Positions 36,888 through 45,466 of a stretch of 52,273 bases of DNA are shown here, one piece after another (the first letter of the stretch is position 1; every line of letters begins with the position of its first letter). The stretch comes from Gemmiger sp. (GTDB taxonomy: Bacteria; Bacillota; Clostridia; Oscillospirales; Ruminococcaceae). The DNA lies in the NCBI GenBank assembly GCA_028710135.1, contig JAQUSS010000005.1, positions 1 through 52,273 on the forward strand, read 5' to 3'. Position numbers and translations under genes: made by a program. The notes beneath the pieces are model-generated. The model did no database searches. It saw nothing but the letters and a program-made list of their open reading frames with translations, and was not told the DNA's origin.

Positions 36888-38849
36888 ATGCTGACAAATA
36901 CACAAAAATCCCCCAACACAGGGCTATGCCCCCTGCCGGCCGGCAAGGTGCAGTGGACGGACGGGTTGTGGCAGGAGCGGGTGGAAACCTGCGCCACCGC
37001 CACCGTGCCCCACCTGGAAACCATGTTTGCAAGCAAGGACATCAGCCATGTTGTAGAAAATTTTAAAATTTGCGCCGGTGAGGCGGAAGGCGATTTCGAT
37101 GGTACCGTTTTTGGGGACGGCGATTTCTATAAATGGATGGAAGCCGCCACCTACCTGGCGGCAGCCCGCAAAGACCAAGCCATGCTGGATAAGCTGGAAG
37201 CTTATATCCAGCTTATTGGCAAGGCACAGCAGCCGGATGGCTATCTTTCCACCAAGCAAATTATTGGGGAACGCAACGGCACGGCATCCCGCATGGGCGA
37301 TATCAACGACTTTGAGGTTTATAATTTTGGGCACCTGTTTACCGCCGCCTGCCTGTATTTCCGGGTGACCGGGCGGGACGGCTTTTTAAAAATTGCCGAG
37401 CGCACCGCCGCGTATCTTCAAACCCTATACACCGAGGCCGAGCGCACCGGCAAAGCGCAAACGGCGGTTTGCCCCTCCCACTATATGGGGTTGGTAGAGC
37501 TGTACCGCACCACCGGCAAGCAAAAGTATCTGGCGCTGGCCCAGCAGGCCGTTGCCCTGCGCAGCCGGGTTGAAAAAGGGCTGGATGATAACCAAGACCG
37601 CATCCCCCTGGAGGAGCAGGAGGCCATTATGGGCCATGCGGTGCGGGCAAACTATTTGTATGCCGGCATGGCGGATCTCTGCGCGGAAAGTGCACAGCCC
37701 GCATACCGCGCGGTGCTGGATAAGGTTTGGCGCAGCCTGGTGGATAAAAAGCTGTATATCACCGGCGGGTGCGGGGCGCTTTATAACGGTGCTTCGCCCT
37801 ACGGCAATTTCTTTGACCATCAACTGGTGCACCAGGCGTATGGGTACGAATACCAACTGCCCAACATTACCGCCTACAACGAAACCTGCGCCGCTGTGGG
37901 TGGCGTATACTGGGCCTACCGTATGTTTTTGCTAAAGCAGAAGGCGGAATATTTTGATGTGCTGGAACGGATGCTGCTCAACACCGTTTTGGCGGGCGTT
38001 AGCCTGGATGGCAAGCGGTTTTTCTATGAAAATATGCTTCGGCGCGCCAAAAAGCTGGATTACAAGCTGGTTTGGCCCCTTACTCGCAGCGAGTATATCC
38101 TAAGCTACTGCTGCCCACCCAACCTGGCCCGCACGGTGGCACAATCTGCCGAATACGCCTACCTTGTTTCGGAGGATGGCGTTTGGGCGGGCATTTATGG
38201 GGCAAGCCGGGCGGAGATTGCGCTGCCCGGTGGCAATTGCTTTACGCTGGTGCAAAGCACCGGCTACCCGTTTGACGGCAAAATTACCTTTACCGCCGAA
38301 AATGCGGCCAAGGCCGCACCCTTCACCCTCCATCTGCGGATACCCGCCTGGGCGGAGGAAGCCACCCTTACGGTAAACGGTGTGCCCAGCCCCCGGCCTG
38401 CCGCCGGAAGCTACCTGCCGGTTGTAATCAACAACCCTGCCACGGCACAGGTCGTGCTGGATTTGGGGATGAAGCCGCGCCTAACGGTTGCCAACAGCAT
38501 GGTGGAGGAGGATGTAGGCCAGGCAGCGGTGGAATGCGGGCCGCTGGTGTACTGCATCGAAAGCCCGGATGCCGATGTGCCCGCGCTGGAGGATTTGATG
38601 TGGGATCCCTCGGCTTCGTTCCGGCTTACAAGCTACTCGCTGGCCGGCAGAACCGTTACGGCGCTGGAAACCGAGATGCTGTGCCTGGAGCGCGGCAACT
38701 ATGACCGTGCCGCCCTCTACCAGCGGCTTCGGCCCCGGGCAAAAACGAAAAAAACCGTACGGCTGGTTCCGTATTTCGCCTGGGATAACCGCGGTGCGGA
38801 AGGGGAAATGCGAATTTGGTTCCCGGTGGCATACGGTATGGATTTTTAA
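36888..38849 (+). CDS. GH127 (DUF1680) beta-L-arabinofuranosidase-like
   Basis: GDGDFYKWMEAATYLAAA; LYITGGCGALYNG; YNETCAAVGGVYWAYRMF; SYCCPPNLARTVAQ, the hallmark Cys motif of the family. Confidence 0.92.
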   Translation: MLTNTQKSPNTGLCPLPAGKVQWTDGLWQERVETCATATVPHLETMFASKDISHVVENFKICAGEAEGDFDGTVFGDGDFYKWMEAATYLAAARKDQAMLDKLEAYIQLIGKAQQPDGYLSTKQIIGERNGTASRMGDINDFEVYNFGHLFTAACLYFRVTGRDGFLKIAERTAAYLQTLYTEAERTGKAQTAVCPSHYMGLVELYRTTGKQKYLALAQQAVALRSRVEKGLDDNQDRIPLEEQEAIMGHAVRANYLYAGMADLCAESAQPAYRAVLDKVWRSLVDKKLYITGGCGALYNGASPYGNFFDHQLVHQAYGYEYQLPNITAYNETCAAVGGVYWAYRMFLLKQKAEYFDVLERMLLNTVLAGVSLDGKRFFYENMLRRAKKLDYKLVWPLTRSEYILSYCCPPNLARTVAQSAEYAYLVSEDGVWAGIYGASRAEIALPGGNCFTLVQSTGYPFDGKITFTAENAAKAAPFTLHLRIPAWAEEATLTVNGVPSPRPAAGSYLPVVINNPATAQVVLDLGMKPRLTVANSMVEEDVGQAAVECGPLVYCIESPDADVPALEDLMWDPSASFRLTSYSLAGRTVTALETEMLCLERGNYDRAALYQRLRPRAKTKKTVRLVPYFAWDNRGAEGEMRIWFPVAYGMDF

Positions 38850-38858
38850 GAAAGCTTG

Positions 38859-38905
38859 GCATAGCAAAAAGGCAGACACCTGGGTGTCTGCCCTTTTTGC
38901 TATGC
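38859..38905. terminator. strong, probably bidirectional terminator between convergent genes
   Basis: gcatagcaaaaaggcagacacc-tg-ggtgtctgccctttttgctatgc: ~22-bp stem with a single bulge. Confidence 0.85.
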
Positions 38906-38952
38906 GGTTAAACCTGTGCAATTGTTGCCGCAGCCCGCACAAAGCCGCCACC

Positions 38953-40044
38953 TTACAGCAGGGAAGATATGCTTACAAAGCTGGCCTGCGTTTGGGTATC
39001 GCTGATGGGGTAATTGAAGTAGACGCGCCGGCCATCGCGGGAGAAGGTGGGGTTGGGGTGGATGTGCTTTTGCCAGGTGATGCCTTGGAAATTTTGGCTG
39101 GACAAAACGGCGGCGGGGGCTTCCTCGCCACGGCGGTAAAGCAAAACATCTGCCGGGTAGCCGGGGTAGGCACGGTCGCCCACAAACCAGCGCCGGTCGG
39201 GCGAGGCATCGATGTGGTTGCCAACACCGCCCAAGGTTTCAAGCTCTGCGCCATCCAGCGAAAACCGGCGTATCCGGCTGGATGCCATCTCTATTTTTTG
39301 GTTGCGGTAATACTGGCGGGTGGCAAGGTAGCTCTCGTTATCAAACCAAAGCTGATGTACGGGTTTATCCGGCACAAAATGTGTTTGCCGGGTTGCCAAA
39401 TCGATCTCGCCCAGCGCGCCAAAAACCGGGCACTCCGCCACCGATAACCGCATCATCACCCGGTCGGCTGCCGGGTTTAGCTGCACATGGCTCATGGCAA
39501 GGGTGGCCGGGGTGGGGGTGTAGCCAGCCTTTTTTACCATATTTAAAATTTCTTCCGGCTCCACAATCCGCGCAATTTCACCGCTGGCAATGTTCAGGGT
39601 ATAAATGCCGCTGCCGTTCAGCGCGGGGTAGGCCGGGTTTTTGCCAATAAATTCGTCCGAGAGGGAAAACTGGTACAGCCCGTTTTCCGCGCAGTGGCTC
39701 TCCTTGGCAAAAATCGGGCCGTAAACCACCTTGCCGCTATCAATATCCACCATGCGCAAGGCGCTGAGGCCCGCGATCGTATCGCGGAAAACAACAAGCT
39801 GGTCGTTCACAAACGAGGCGGAGGGGCCGTTGTGGTTCTCGCAGTGTACGGTAAAAAGCTTGCGCTGCCCGGCCAGGGTATCCCGCTCGCAAAGCCAAAT
39901 TTCGGTGTCGGTTTCAAGCGGGGTTTCCAGGCTGGCCTTGCGGGCGTACACCAACCATTTGCCGTTCGGGCTTTCGGGCTGGCCGCCGTTCATCCCGAGC
40001 AGGGAGGAACCCGGGCCGCTGTAAAGGGGGGTGATGGTAAACAT
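38953..40044 (-). CDS. PL22/oligogalacturonate lyase-like beta-propeller protein (divergent)
   Basis: SPNGKWLVYARK; LAMSHVQLNPAADRVMM; KHIHPNPTFSRDGRRVYFNYPISD propeller motifs. Confidence 0.65.
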   Translation of the reverse strand: MFTITPLYSGPGSSLLGMNGGQPESPNGKWLVYARKASLETPLETDTEIWLCERDTLAGQRKLFTVHCENHNGPSASFVNDQLVVFRDTIAGLSALRMVDIDSGKVVYGPIFAKESHCAENGLYQFSLSDEFIGKNPAYPALNGSGIYTLNIASGEIARIVEPEEILNMVKKAGYTPTPATLAMSHVQLNPAADRVMMRLSVAECPVFGALGEIDLATRQTHFVPDKPVHQLWFDNESYLATRQYYRNQKIEMASSRIRRFSLDGAELETLGGVGNHIDASPDRRWFVGDRAYPGYPADVLLYRRGEEAPAAVLSSQNFQGITWQKHIHPNPTFSRDGRRVYFNYPISDTQTQASFVSISSLL

Positions 40045-40051
40045 AGCAATC

Positions 40052-40867
40052 TCACTTTCCTAAATCAACCAGGCTGCCGCCGGGTATTTCCTGCCGGGTG
40101 CCATCCACCTCCAGCCACACCGATGTGTAGCTGGGGTTGTACACCCGGCTCCCCGCGGCGGTAAACTGTAGCCGTGCGGCAGCCTCCATATAATCCACAA
40201 TTTCAATGTTGGTGGCGTACCATATATCCGGCTGCCCGCCAACCATTTCGCAAAAGCTTTCCATCACCTGCCAGTTGTTTCGCTGGGTAAACTCGTAGCT
40301 ATGGCCCCAAACGTACAGCATATACAGGTATTGGGTTTTGTGCAGCGCGGTAAACTGCTGGCCAAGGGCCAACAGATTGTGGTTGTGGTGGCAGGTGGGT
40401 GCCCAGGCCATAAAATTATCCGGCAGGGCAAAGCCATCGGTACCGGCTACGGTGCGCGCATACCGTATGCCAAGCGACGGTAGCAGCGCCATGATGGCAG
40501 GGGAGTAGGAGCCATTGGGGTACGCCAGCCCCCGCACCGGGGCACCCATCATCTCCTCCAGCACGCGGCGGTCCTGCAACACCTGCTCCACCACCTGCTC
40601 GCTGGGGCAGCGGGCAATGGTGGGGTGCAGGTAGGTGTGGCAGGCAACCTCGTGCCCCTTATACAGGGCTTTGTATTCCTGCAAGGGGATGCGGCCATCC
40701 GTATGCAACCCGGCGTTCAGGTTAAAGGTACCCCGGATGCCATATTGGTTGAACAGCGCTACCAGCCGCCGGTCCTCGTCGCGGCCATCATCGTAGCTCA
40801 TGGTAAGCACCTTGTGCTTGCCGCCGGGGAAGCAGGTGTAGATGTTTTTCAGTGGTGGAAATTCCAT
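40052..40867 (-). CDS. polysaccharide deacetylase (CE4-like)
   Basis: KVLTMSYDDGRDEDRRLVALFNQYGIRGTFNLNAGLH; EVACHTYLHPTIA (HxxxH-type metal ligands). Confidence 0.85.
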   Translation of the reverse strand: MEFPPLKNIYTCFPGGKHKVLTMSYDDGRDEDRRLVALFNQYGIRGTFNLNAGLHTDGRIPLQEYKALYKGHEVACHTYLHPTIARCPSEQVVEQVLQDRRVLEEMMGAPVRGLAYPNGSYSPAIMALLPSLGIRYARTVAGTDGFALPDNFMAWAPTCHHNHNLLALGQQFTALHKTQYLYMLYVWGHSYEFTQRNNWQVMESFCEMVGGQPDIWYATNIEIVDYMEAAARLQFTAAGSRVYNPSYTSVWLEVDGTRQEIPGGSLVDLGK

Positions 40868-40891
40868 AATACAGCCTTCTTTTTTTTAAAA

Positions 40892-42055
40892 TTACAGCTT
40901 TACCTGGTAAATTGCCGGCTTGCCGTCCTTATCGGAGGTAAACAGCAGCCGTTTGCCATCCCCGGTAAAGCAGGGGTGGGGGTGGGCATCCTGGGGGGAA
41001 CCATGCGCCGCCGTCCAGGAGGTACCGTGCCAGCAAAGGGGTATCTCCTTGCGGGTGGCAATATCCACCAGGTAGATAAAATTGTTGCGCACAGCCTGGC
41101 TATCCCCCTGCTGCCCTTGCAGGTGGATGGGGGTATCGCTGCCCTGGCAATCGCCCGCAAAATATTGCATTTGTGGGTCGCAGATAAAATGGGCATAGGG
41201 CTGGCAGGGCATCAGGGTTTCCTCTTTTAGGGTGGCGGGGTTCATCAGGCAGATGGCTTCCTCCTGCGCGCCGGTTGTTTCGCGCCGCACATAGGCAAAC
41301 TGGTGGCCATCGGGCATCCAAAACTCGTGGGTGATAATCAAATCGCTCGGCTGTTGGCGGGCGCAGCGGTAGTTGCTGCCATCGCTTTGCACCAGCCACA
41401 GGCGGGCATCGATCATATCATAGGGGCCCTCGTGGCAAAACAGGATGGTATCGGGGTCGTGCGGGCGAAGCTGGGCGTGGCCAAACCAGCAGTGGTCCAC
41501 CACCACCACATGGCTTTTGCCGGTAAGGGTATCCAGGTAAACAATGTGGCAAAGGGGCTTTGCCGCGCAGACGATGGGGAAGAATTCCCAGCCCTTTTTG
41601 CCGGTTAAATCGGGCAGGGTATCGCGCCGGGTTTCGGCCAAAACCAGAAAATGGTTGTCCTCGCTGGTGCCCCAGTTGCCGCAGTTCCAGCCATCGGCGG
41701 CGCGGTAAAGGCAGGTGCGCGCCAGGGTTGCCACATCCACCTTCCACAGTGCGTTGCCCTGCTGGTAAATTACCGCCTTGTCATCGGCGGTAATCAGCCC
41801 GCCGTAATCCTCCAAACTGGGGCCTTCGGTCAATTGCAGGGCATCGCCGGTATCCAAATCCATCAGGTATAGCTGGCGCTCGCCGTTAAGCTCGGCGCAG
41901 TACAGCAGCTTTTTGCCATCCGCGGTTGTCATCCGGTTATAAAAATACATATGGTGGCAGGTGTGGTCCGGCTCGGTAAGGCGGGTTACCTCGTGCCCGG
42001 TGTAGGGGTCAAGGTAGGTGGTGGCGTGGTTGTGCAGGATGGTTCCGATAGACAT
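40892..42055 (-). CDS. oligogalacturonate lyase (PL22)
   Basis: DHCWFGHAQLRPHDPDTILFCHEGPYDMIDARLWLVQSDG; DAHPHPCFTGDGKRLLFTSDKDG (HxH metal motif). Confidence 0.85.
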   Translation of the reverse strand: MSIGTILHNHATTYLDPYTGHEVTRLTEPDHTCHHMYFYNRMTTADGKKLLYCAELNGERQLYLMDLDTGDALQLTEGPSLEDYGGLITADDKAVIYQQGNALWKVDVATLARTCLYRAADGWNCGNWGTSEDNHFLVLAETRRDTLPDLTGKKGWEFFPIVCAAKPLCHIVYLDTLTGKSHVVVVDHCWFGHAQLRPHDPDTILFCHEGPYDMIDARLWLVQSDGSNYRCARQQPSDLIITHEFWMPDGHQFAYVRRETTGAQEEAICLMNPATLKEETLMPCQPYAHFICDPQMQYFAGDCQGSDTPIHLQGQQGDSQAVRNNFIYLVDIATRKEIPLCWHGTSWTAAHGSPQDAHPHPCFTGDGKRLLFTSDKDGKPAIYQVKL

Positions 42056-45000
42056 TATAATACACTTCCATTCTGATTGATAAGGTTTTTAAAAAATTGC
42101 AAACGTGGGTCGGCCGTGGTGGCCAGCAGGCGGGCAAATTCGGCGGCAAAGCGGGTGGCACCGGCAAGCTGTAGGTGCGCGTTATCTTGGCAACCTTGGG
42201 CCAGGTTGCTTTGCGGGTAGGCCCCGGGTTCTAACCACAAAAACAAATTTTTGGTGCGCAGCGGCCCGGCCTGTTGGCAGAGCGCGGCGGTGGCGGCCCC
42301 CATATCCAGGTAGGGGATATCCTCGGCGGCGGCAAGCGCCGCCATGGCCGCGCGGTAGGGGGCAAAGCTGGCAGGGCAATGGCCGCTGCCATCAAATTCA
42401 CGCAAAGCAATGGGCGAAACCAAAATGCACTGTGCGCCCTTTTGGCGGGCGGCATCCAGGTAGGGGCGCAAGGCGGCGGCAAAATGCTCGGGGGCGGTGT
42501 ACCGCTCGGGCTTTTGGGCGTAGGCATCGTTGTGGGCAAACTGCACCACCAAAAAATCGCCGGGGCGCAGGTGGGCGGCAATATCGTCCAGCCGGCCTTC
42601 CTCCCGGAAGGTGCGGCTGCTGCGCCCTGCCATGGCGCAGTTATCAATCGTAAGGGCGGGCAGGCGGTACTGCACCTCCTGCGGGTAGGGGCAATCGGCC
42701 CGGTGGGCGGTGTGGCAGAGCGCCGCGCCCGCAAACTGCTGCCAAAGCTGCTGGCCCCAGCCGCACTGGGGCGCGCTGCTGCCCGGGTAGCTTTGCATGG
42801 TGGAATCCCCCGCAAGGTAGAGGGTGGGGGCATTGCCGAGTTGGGGCAGCACCCCATCAAACGCCATATCGCGGGCATAGTAAAAGCTGGGGTACACCGG
42901 CTGGTTATAGCAATTGTTTTGCCAGGCAATGCCGCAGCGGTACTGCGCGTCCTGCATCAGGGTGAACAGCTTATGGTGGGTCAGCTCGGTGGTGGTGTAA
43001 ATGCGGATGGCGGTATCATCCGCCTTGCGCAATAGTAGTTCCTCCCGGAAATCGCCCAGCACATCGGCAATTAGGCAGGGGTTGCCCTTGGTGCCGTTGT
43101 TGGTGGCGGTAGCGTGGGGGCGCAGCAGGCAGCCGCGCTGTAAATCGTGGATGGCACCGCACTTGGCTTCGTGCAGGTAATCCTGCCCATCTATAATCTG
43201 GGTGGAAAGGTCGCCCGCCCAATAGATGCGGGCGTTGGTGCCGGGGGCCGGCAGGCCAAGGGGCTTGCCGTGGCAATCGAGCAGTTCGTTCACCCACACC
43301 TGTAGCCCCCGCACCCCGGGCACCACATCGCCCACCATGCAGCGGCCAAGGTCCTCCTCCGCATATTCGCCAAAATAGGCTTGGCCGGTTTCGGCATCCC
43401 GCAGGGCGTAGCCGTAGGGGGCGTTCTCAGCCCCTTCAAACACATTAAAAATTTCAAGGCCGGGGCGGTCAGGGTCAATATCGGCCACCTGCATGGCATC
43501 GCCATGGCCAAATTTGGCGCACCGGCCATCGGGCAAGGCCCCATAGCTGGAGTAGAGCAGGCTGCCATCGTGGTCAATCACCGCGGCACCGTACACAATT
43601 TCCATGCAGCCATCCCCATCCACATCGGCGGCGGAAAGGCTGTGGTTGCCCTGGCCTGCCAGCCTGCCAAACACAGGGTCGGCACCCTCGGCGGTATGTG
43701 GGGTGTTATGAAAGGGGTTGGACATTGGCACAAAGCCGGAATCTACCCGCCAAACCTCGTGGAAATGGCCGGAGAAAAAATCGTAGGCCGCCACGGCCGT
43801 GCGGGTGTAGTAGCCCCGGCAAACAATCAGGTAGGGGCGCTTGCCATCAAGGTAGGCAACCCCCGAAAGGAAACGGTCTACCCGGTTGCAGGGCTCGATG
43901 CGGGGCATGGCATAATCGCCCCAAAGCAGGCCATCGTCCACGCGCGGGAAGGGGAAGGGGATGGTTTGCCGCTCGGCACCCGTGCCATCGAACATACTCA
44001 GGTATTCGGGGCCTTGGTAGATAAAGCCTTCAAATTGATCCAACCGGTTTTTGGGGCTGCGGCCCGGGGCGTAAACGTTGATAAAATAATCCGCTAGGGC
44101 CTCGGCATCGGCGCTGCTAAGGGGGTAGGCGTGGGTTACCGGGATGCCAAAGCATTCCTCCAGGGTGGGGGGCCAGCGGCCCGCCACTACCTCGGGGTGG
44201 TGTTGCCAGGCGCGGAAGGTTGCGGCCAAATGGGCGCGGTATTCGGCGGCAGAGCAGGCGTAGGCATCGGTGTGGGCATACCCGGCGGCAAGGTCTGCCG
44301 GGGGCATGGTGATATACCGTGTTTCCAGGGCGGTGCCATCGGGTGCATAGCGGGTGATGCGGGTGCCGGGGGCGGTTTTCACGGCCATCTCGGCACGGCC
44401 ATCGCCGTCAAAATCGTACACCATAAACTGGGTGTAATGGGCGCCCGCCCGGATGTTTGGCCCCATATCCAGCCGCCAAAGCAGCGTGCCATCCAGCTTA
44501 TAGCAATCTATCAGGCAGTGCCCGGTGTAGCCCTTGATGGAAACATCCTGCGAATTATCAGGGTCCCACTTCACAAAATACTCGTACTCGCCATCGCCAT
44601 CCACATCGCCAACGCTCATATCGTTGGCATGGTAGCAATAGGGCTGCCCGGCGGGGGTAACCCCACCGGCGGGGCGGGTGAGGGGGAGGTCGTAATAGCC
44701 CTTTTGCCAGGGGCGCACCGGGCGGCAGGCGGGGTATTCCACCCCGGCAAACACCGGGGCCACCGCATAGCAATCCGCCGCGGTGCCGGTGGCATCCAGG
44801 TAGTTGGTGCTATCGGTAACCAGCGCCAACCGGGTGCCGTTTTTATAAAGGGCAAAATCCATACCGGCTAGGCCGGTGGGGGTGTAGCCTGCGGCCTCGG
44901 TTTTAAAAAAGCGCCAGCTGATAAAAACGCCGGTGTTGGCCTTTACCGCAACCAGCCCGCGGGATAGTGCCTCCAACTGGGGGGCCAATACCCGGGCAAC

Positions 45001-45258
45001 CGGGGTTTTGCAGGGGGCGGTGCATTCGATAACCGCGCCGGTGGCATCCAGTGCCTCCAAAATTAGGTGATAAGGCCGGTGGGTGGAGCGTTTGAAGGTA
45101 TAGCCGGTTGCTTCGGCAGGCAGGGTGGCCGCAATTTTAAACTGCGCGGTGGCCGTTGCCCGGTCAGACCATTTCAGCCGGTATTGCGCCGCTTGCGGCA
45201 GGGGCTGCCAGGCTAGGGTAATGCTTTGGGGGCTTACGCTGGTGATGGTAAGGTTCAT
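42055..45258 (-). CDS. rhamnogalacturonan lyase (PL11) fused to a rhamnogalacturonan acetylesterase-like SGNH domain (CE12)
   Basis: N-terminal FnIII-like domain; PL11 motifs DMSVGDVDGDGEYEYFVKWDPDNSQD, YTQFMVYDFDGDGRAEMAVKTAPGT; C-terminal LYLAGDSTMQSYPG, NCAMAGRSSRTF, VVQFAHND, GCQDNAHLQLAGA (SGNH blocks). Confidence 0.9.
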   Translation of the reverse strand: MNLTITSVSPQSITLAWQPLPQAAQYRLKWSDRATATAQFKIAATLPAEATGYTFKRSTHRPYHLILEALDATGAVIECTAPCKTPVARVLAPQLEALSRGLVAVKANTGVFISWRFFKTEAAGYTPTGLAGMDFALYKNGTRLALVTDSTNYLDATGTAADCYAVAPVFAGVEYPACRPVRPWQKGYYDLPLTRPAGGVTPAGQPYCYHANDMSVGDVDGDGEYEYFVKWDPDNSQDVSIKGYTGHCLIDCYKLDGTLLWRLDMGPNIRAGAHYTQFMVYDFDGDGRAEMAVKTAPGTRITRYAPDGTALETRYITMPPADLAAGYAHTDAYACSAAEYRAHLAATFRAWQHHPEVVAGRWPPTLEECFGIPVTHAYPLSSADAEALADYFINVYAPGRSPKNRLDQFEGFIYQGPEYLSMFDGTGAERQTIPFPFPRVDDGLLWGDYAMPRIEPCNRVDRFLSGVAYLDGKRPYLIVCRGYYTRTAVAAYDFFSGHFHEVWRVDSGFVPMSNPFHNTPHTAEGADPVFGRLAGQGNHSLSAADVDGDGCMEIVYGAAVIDHDGSLLYSSYGALPDGRCAKFGHGDAMQVADIDPDRPGLEIFNVFEGAENAPYGYALRDAETGQAYFGEYAEEDLGRCMVGDVVPGVRGLQVWVNELLDCHGKPLGLPAPGTNARIYWAGDLSTQIIDGQDYLHEAKCGAIHDLQRGCLLRPHATATNNGTKGNPCLIADVLGDFREELLLRKADDTAIRIYTTTELTHHKLFTLMQDAQYRCGIAWQNNCYNQPVYPSFYYARDMAFDGVLPQLGNAPTLYLAGDSTMQSYPGSSAPQCGWGQQLWQQFAGAALCHTAHRADCPYPQEVQYRLPALTIDNCAMAGRSSRTFREEGRLDDIAAHLRPGDFLVVQFAHNDAYAQKPERYTAPEHFAAALRPYLDAARQKGAQCILVSPIALREFDGSGHCPASFAPYRAAMAALAAAEDIPYLDMGAATAALCQQAGPLRTKNLFLWLEPGAYPQSNLAQGCQDNAHLQLAGATRFAAEFARLLATTADPRLQFFKNLINQNGSVL

Positions 45259-45288
45259 GGTGGGTTCCTCGGTTCCAATAAATTTGTG

Positions 45289-45332
45289 CCCGGTGTGGCC
45301 CGGTGTGGCCCGGTATGGCCCGGTATGGCCTA
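45289..45332. repeat. 4-copy 10-bp tandem repeat
   Basis: cggtgtggcc cggtgtggcc cggtatggcc cggtatggcc upstream of the PL11-CE12 start. Confidence 0.9.
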
Positions 45333-45410
45333 AGGCGCGGCGGCCCTTACCCCCGGCGGGCAGGCGGCGGGGGGCTTAGCGTATAAGGGGGCGGTACCGG
45401 CGGTATCCGC

Positions 45411-45446
45411 AAAAAAGGCGCCGCAAAACGGCATTGCAGCGCCTTT
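45411..45446 (-). terminator. rho-independent terminator of the minus-strand ABC operon
   Basis: On the minus strand: aaaggcgctgca...gcggcgcctttttt, 20 bp after the SBP stop. Confidence 0.75.
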
Positions 45447-45466
45447 ATAGAAGCTATAAGTTTTGG

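Noticed and set aside
45289-45332. Possible CRISPR-like or iteron array
   Set aside because: 10-bp units are directly adjacent with no spacers, and no cas or replication genes are nearby.
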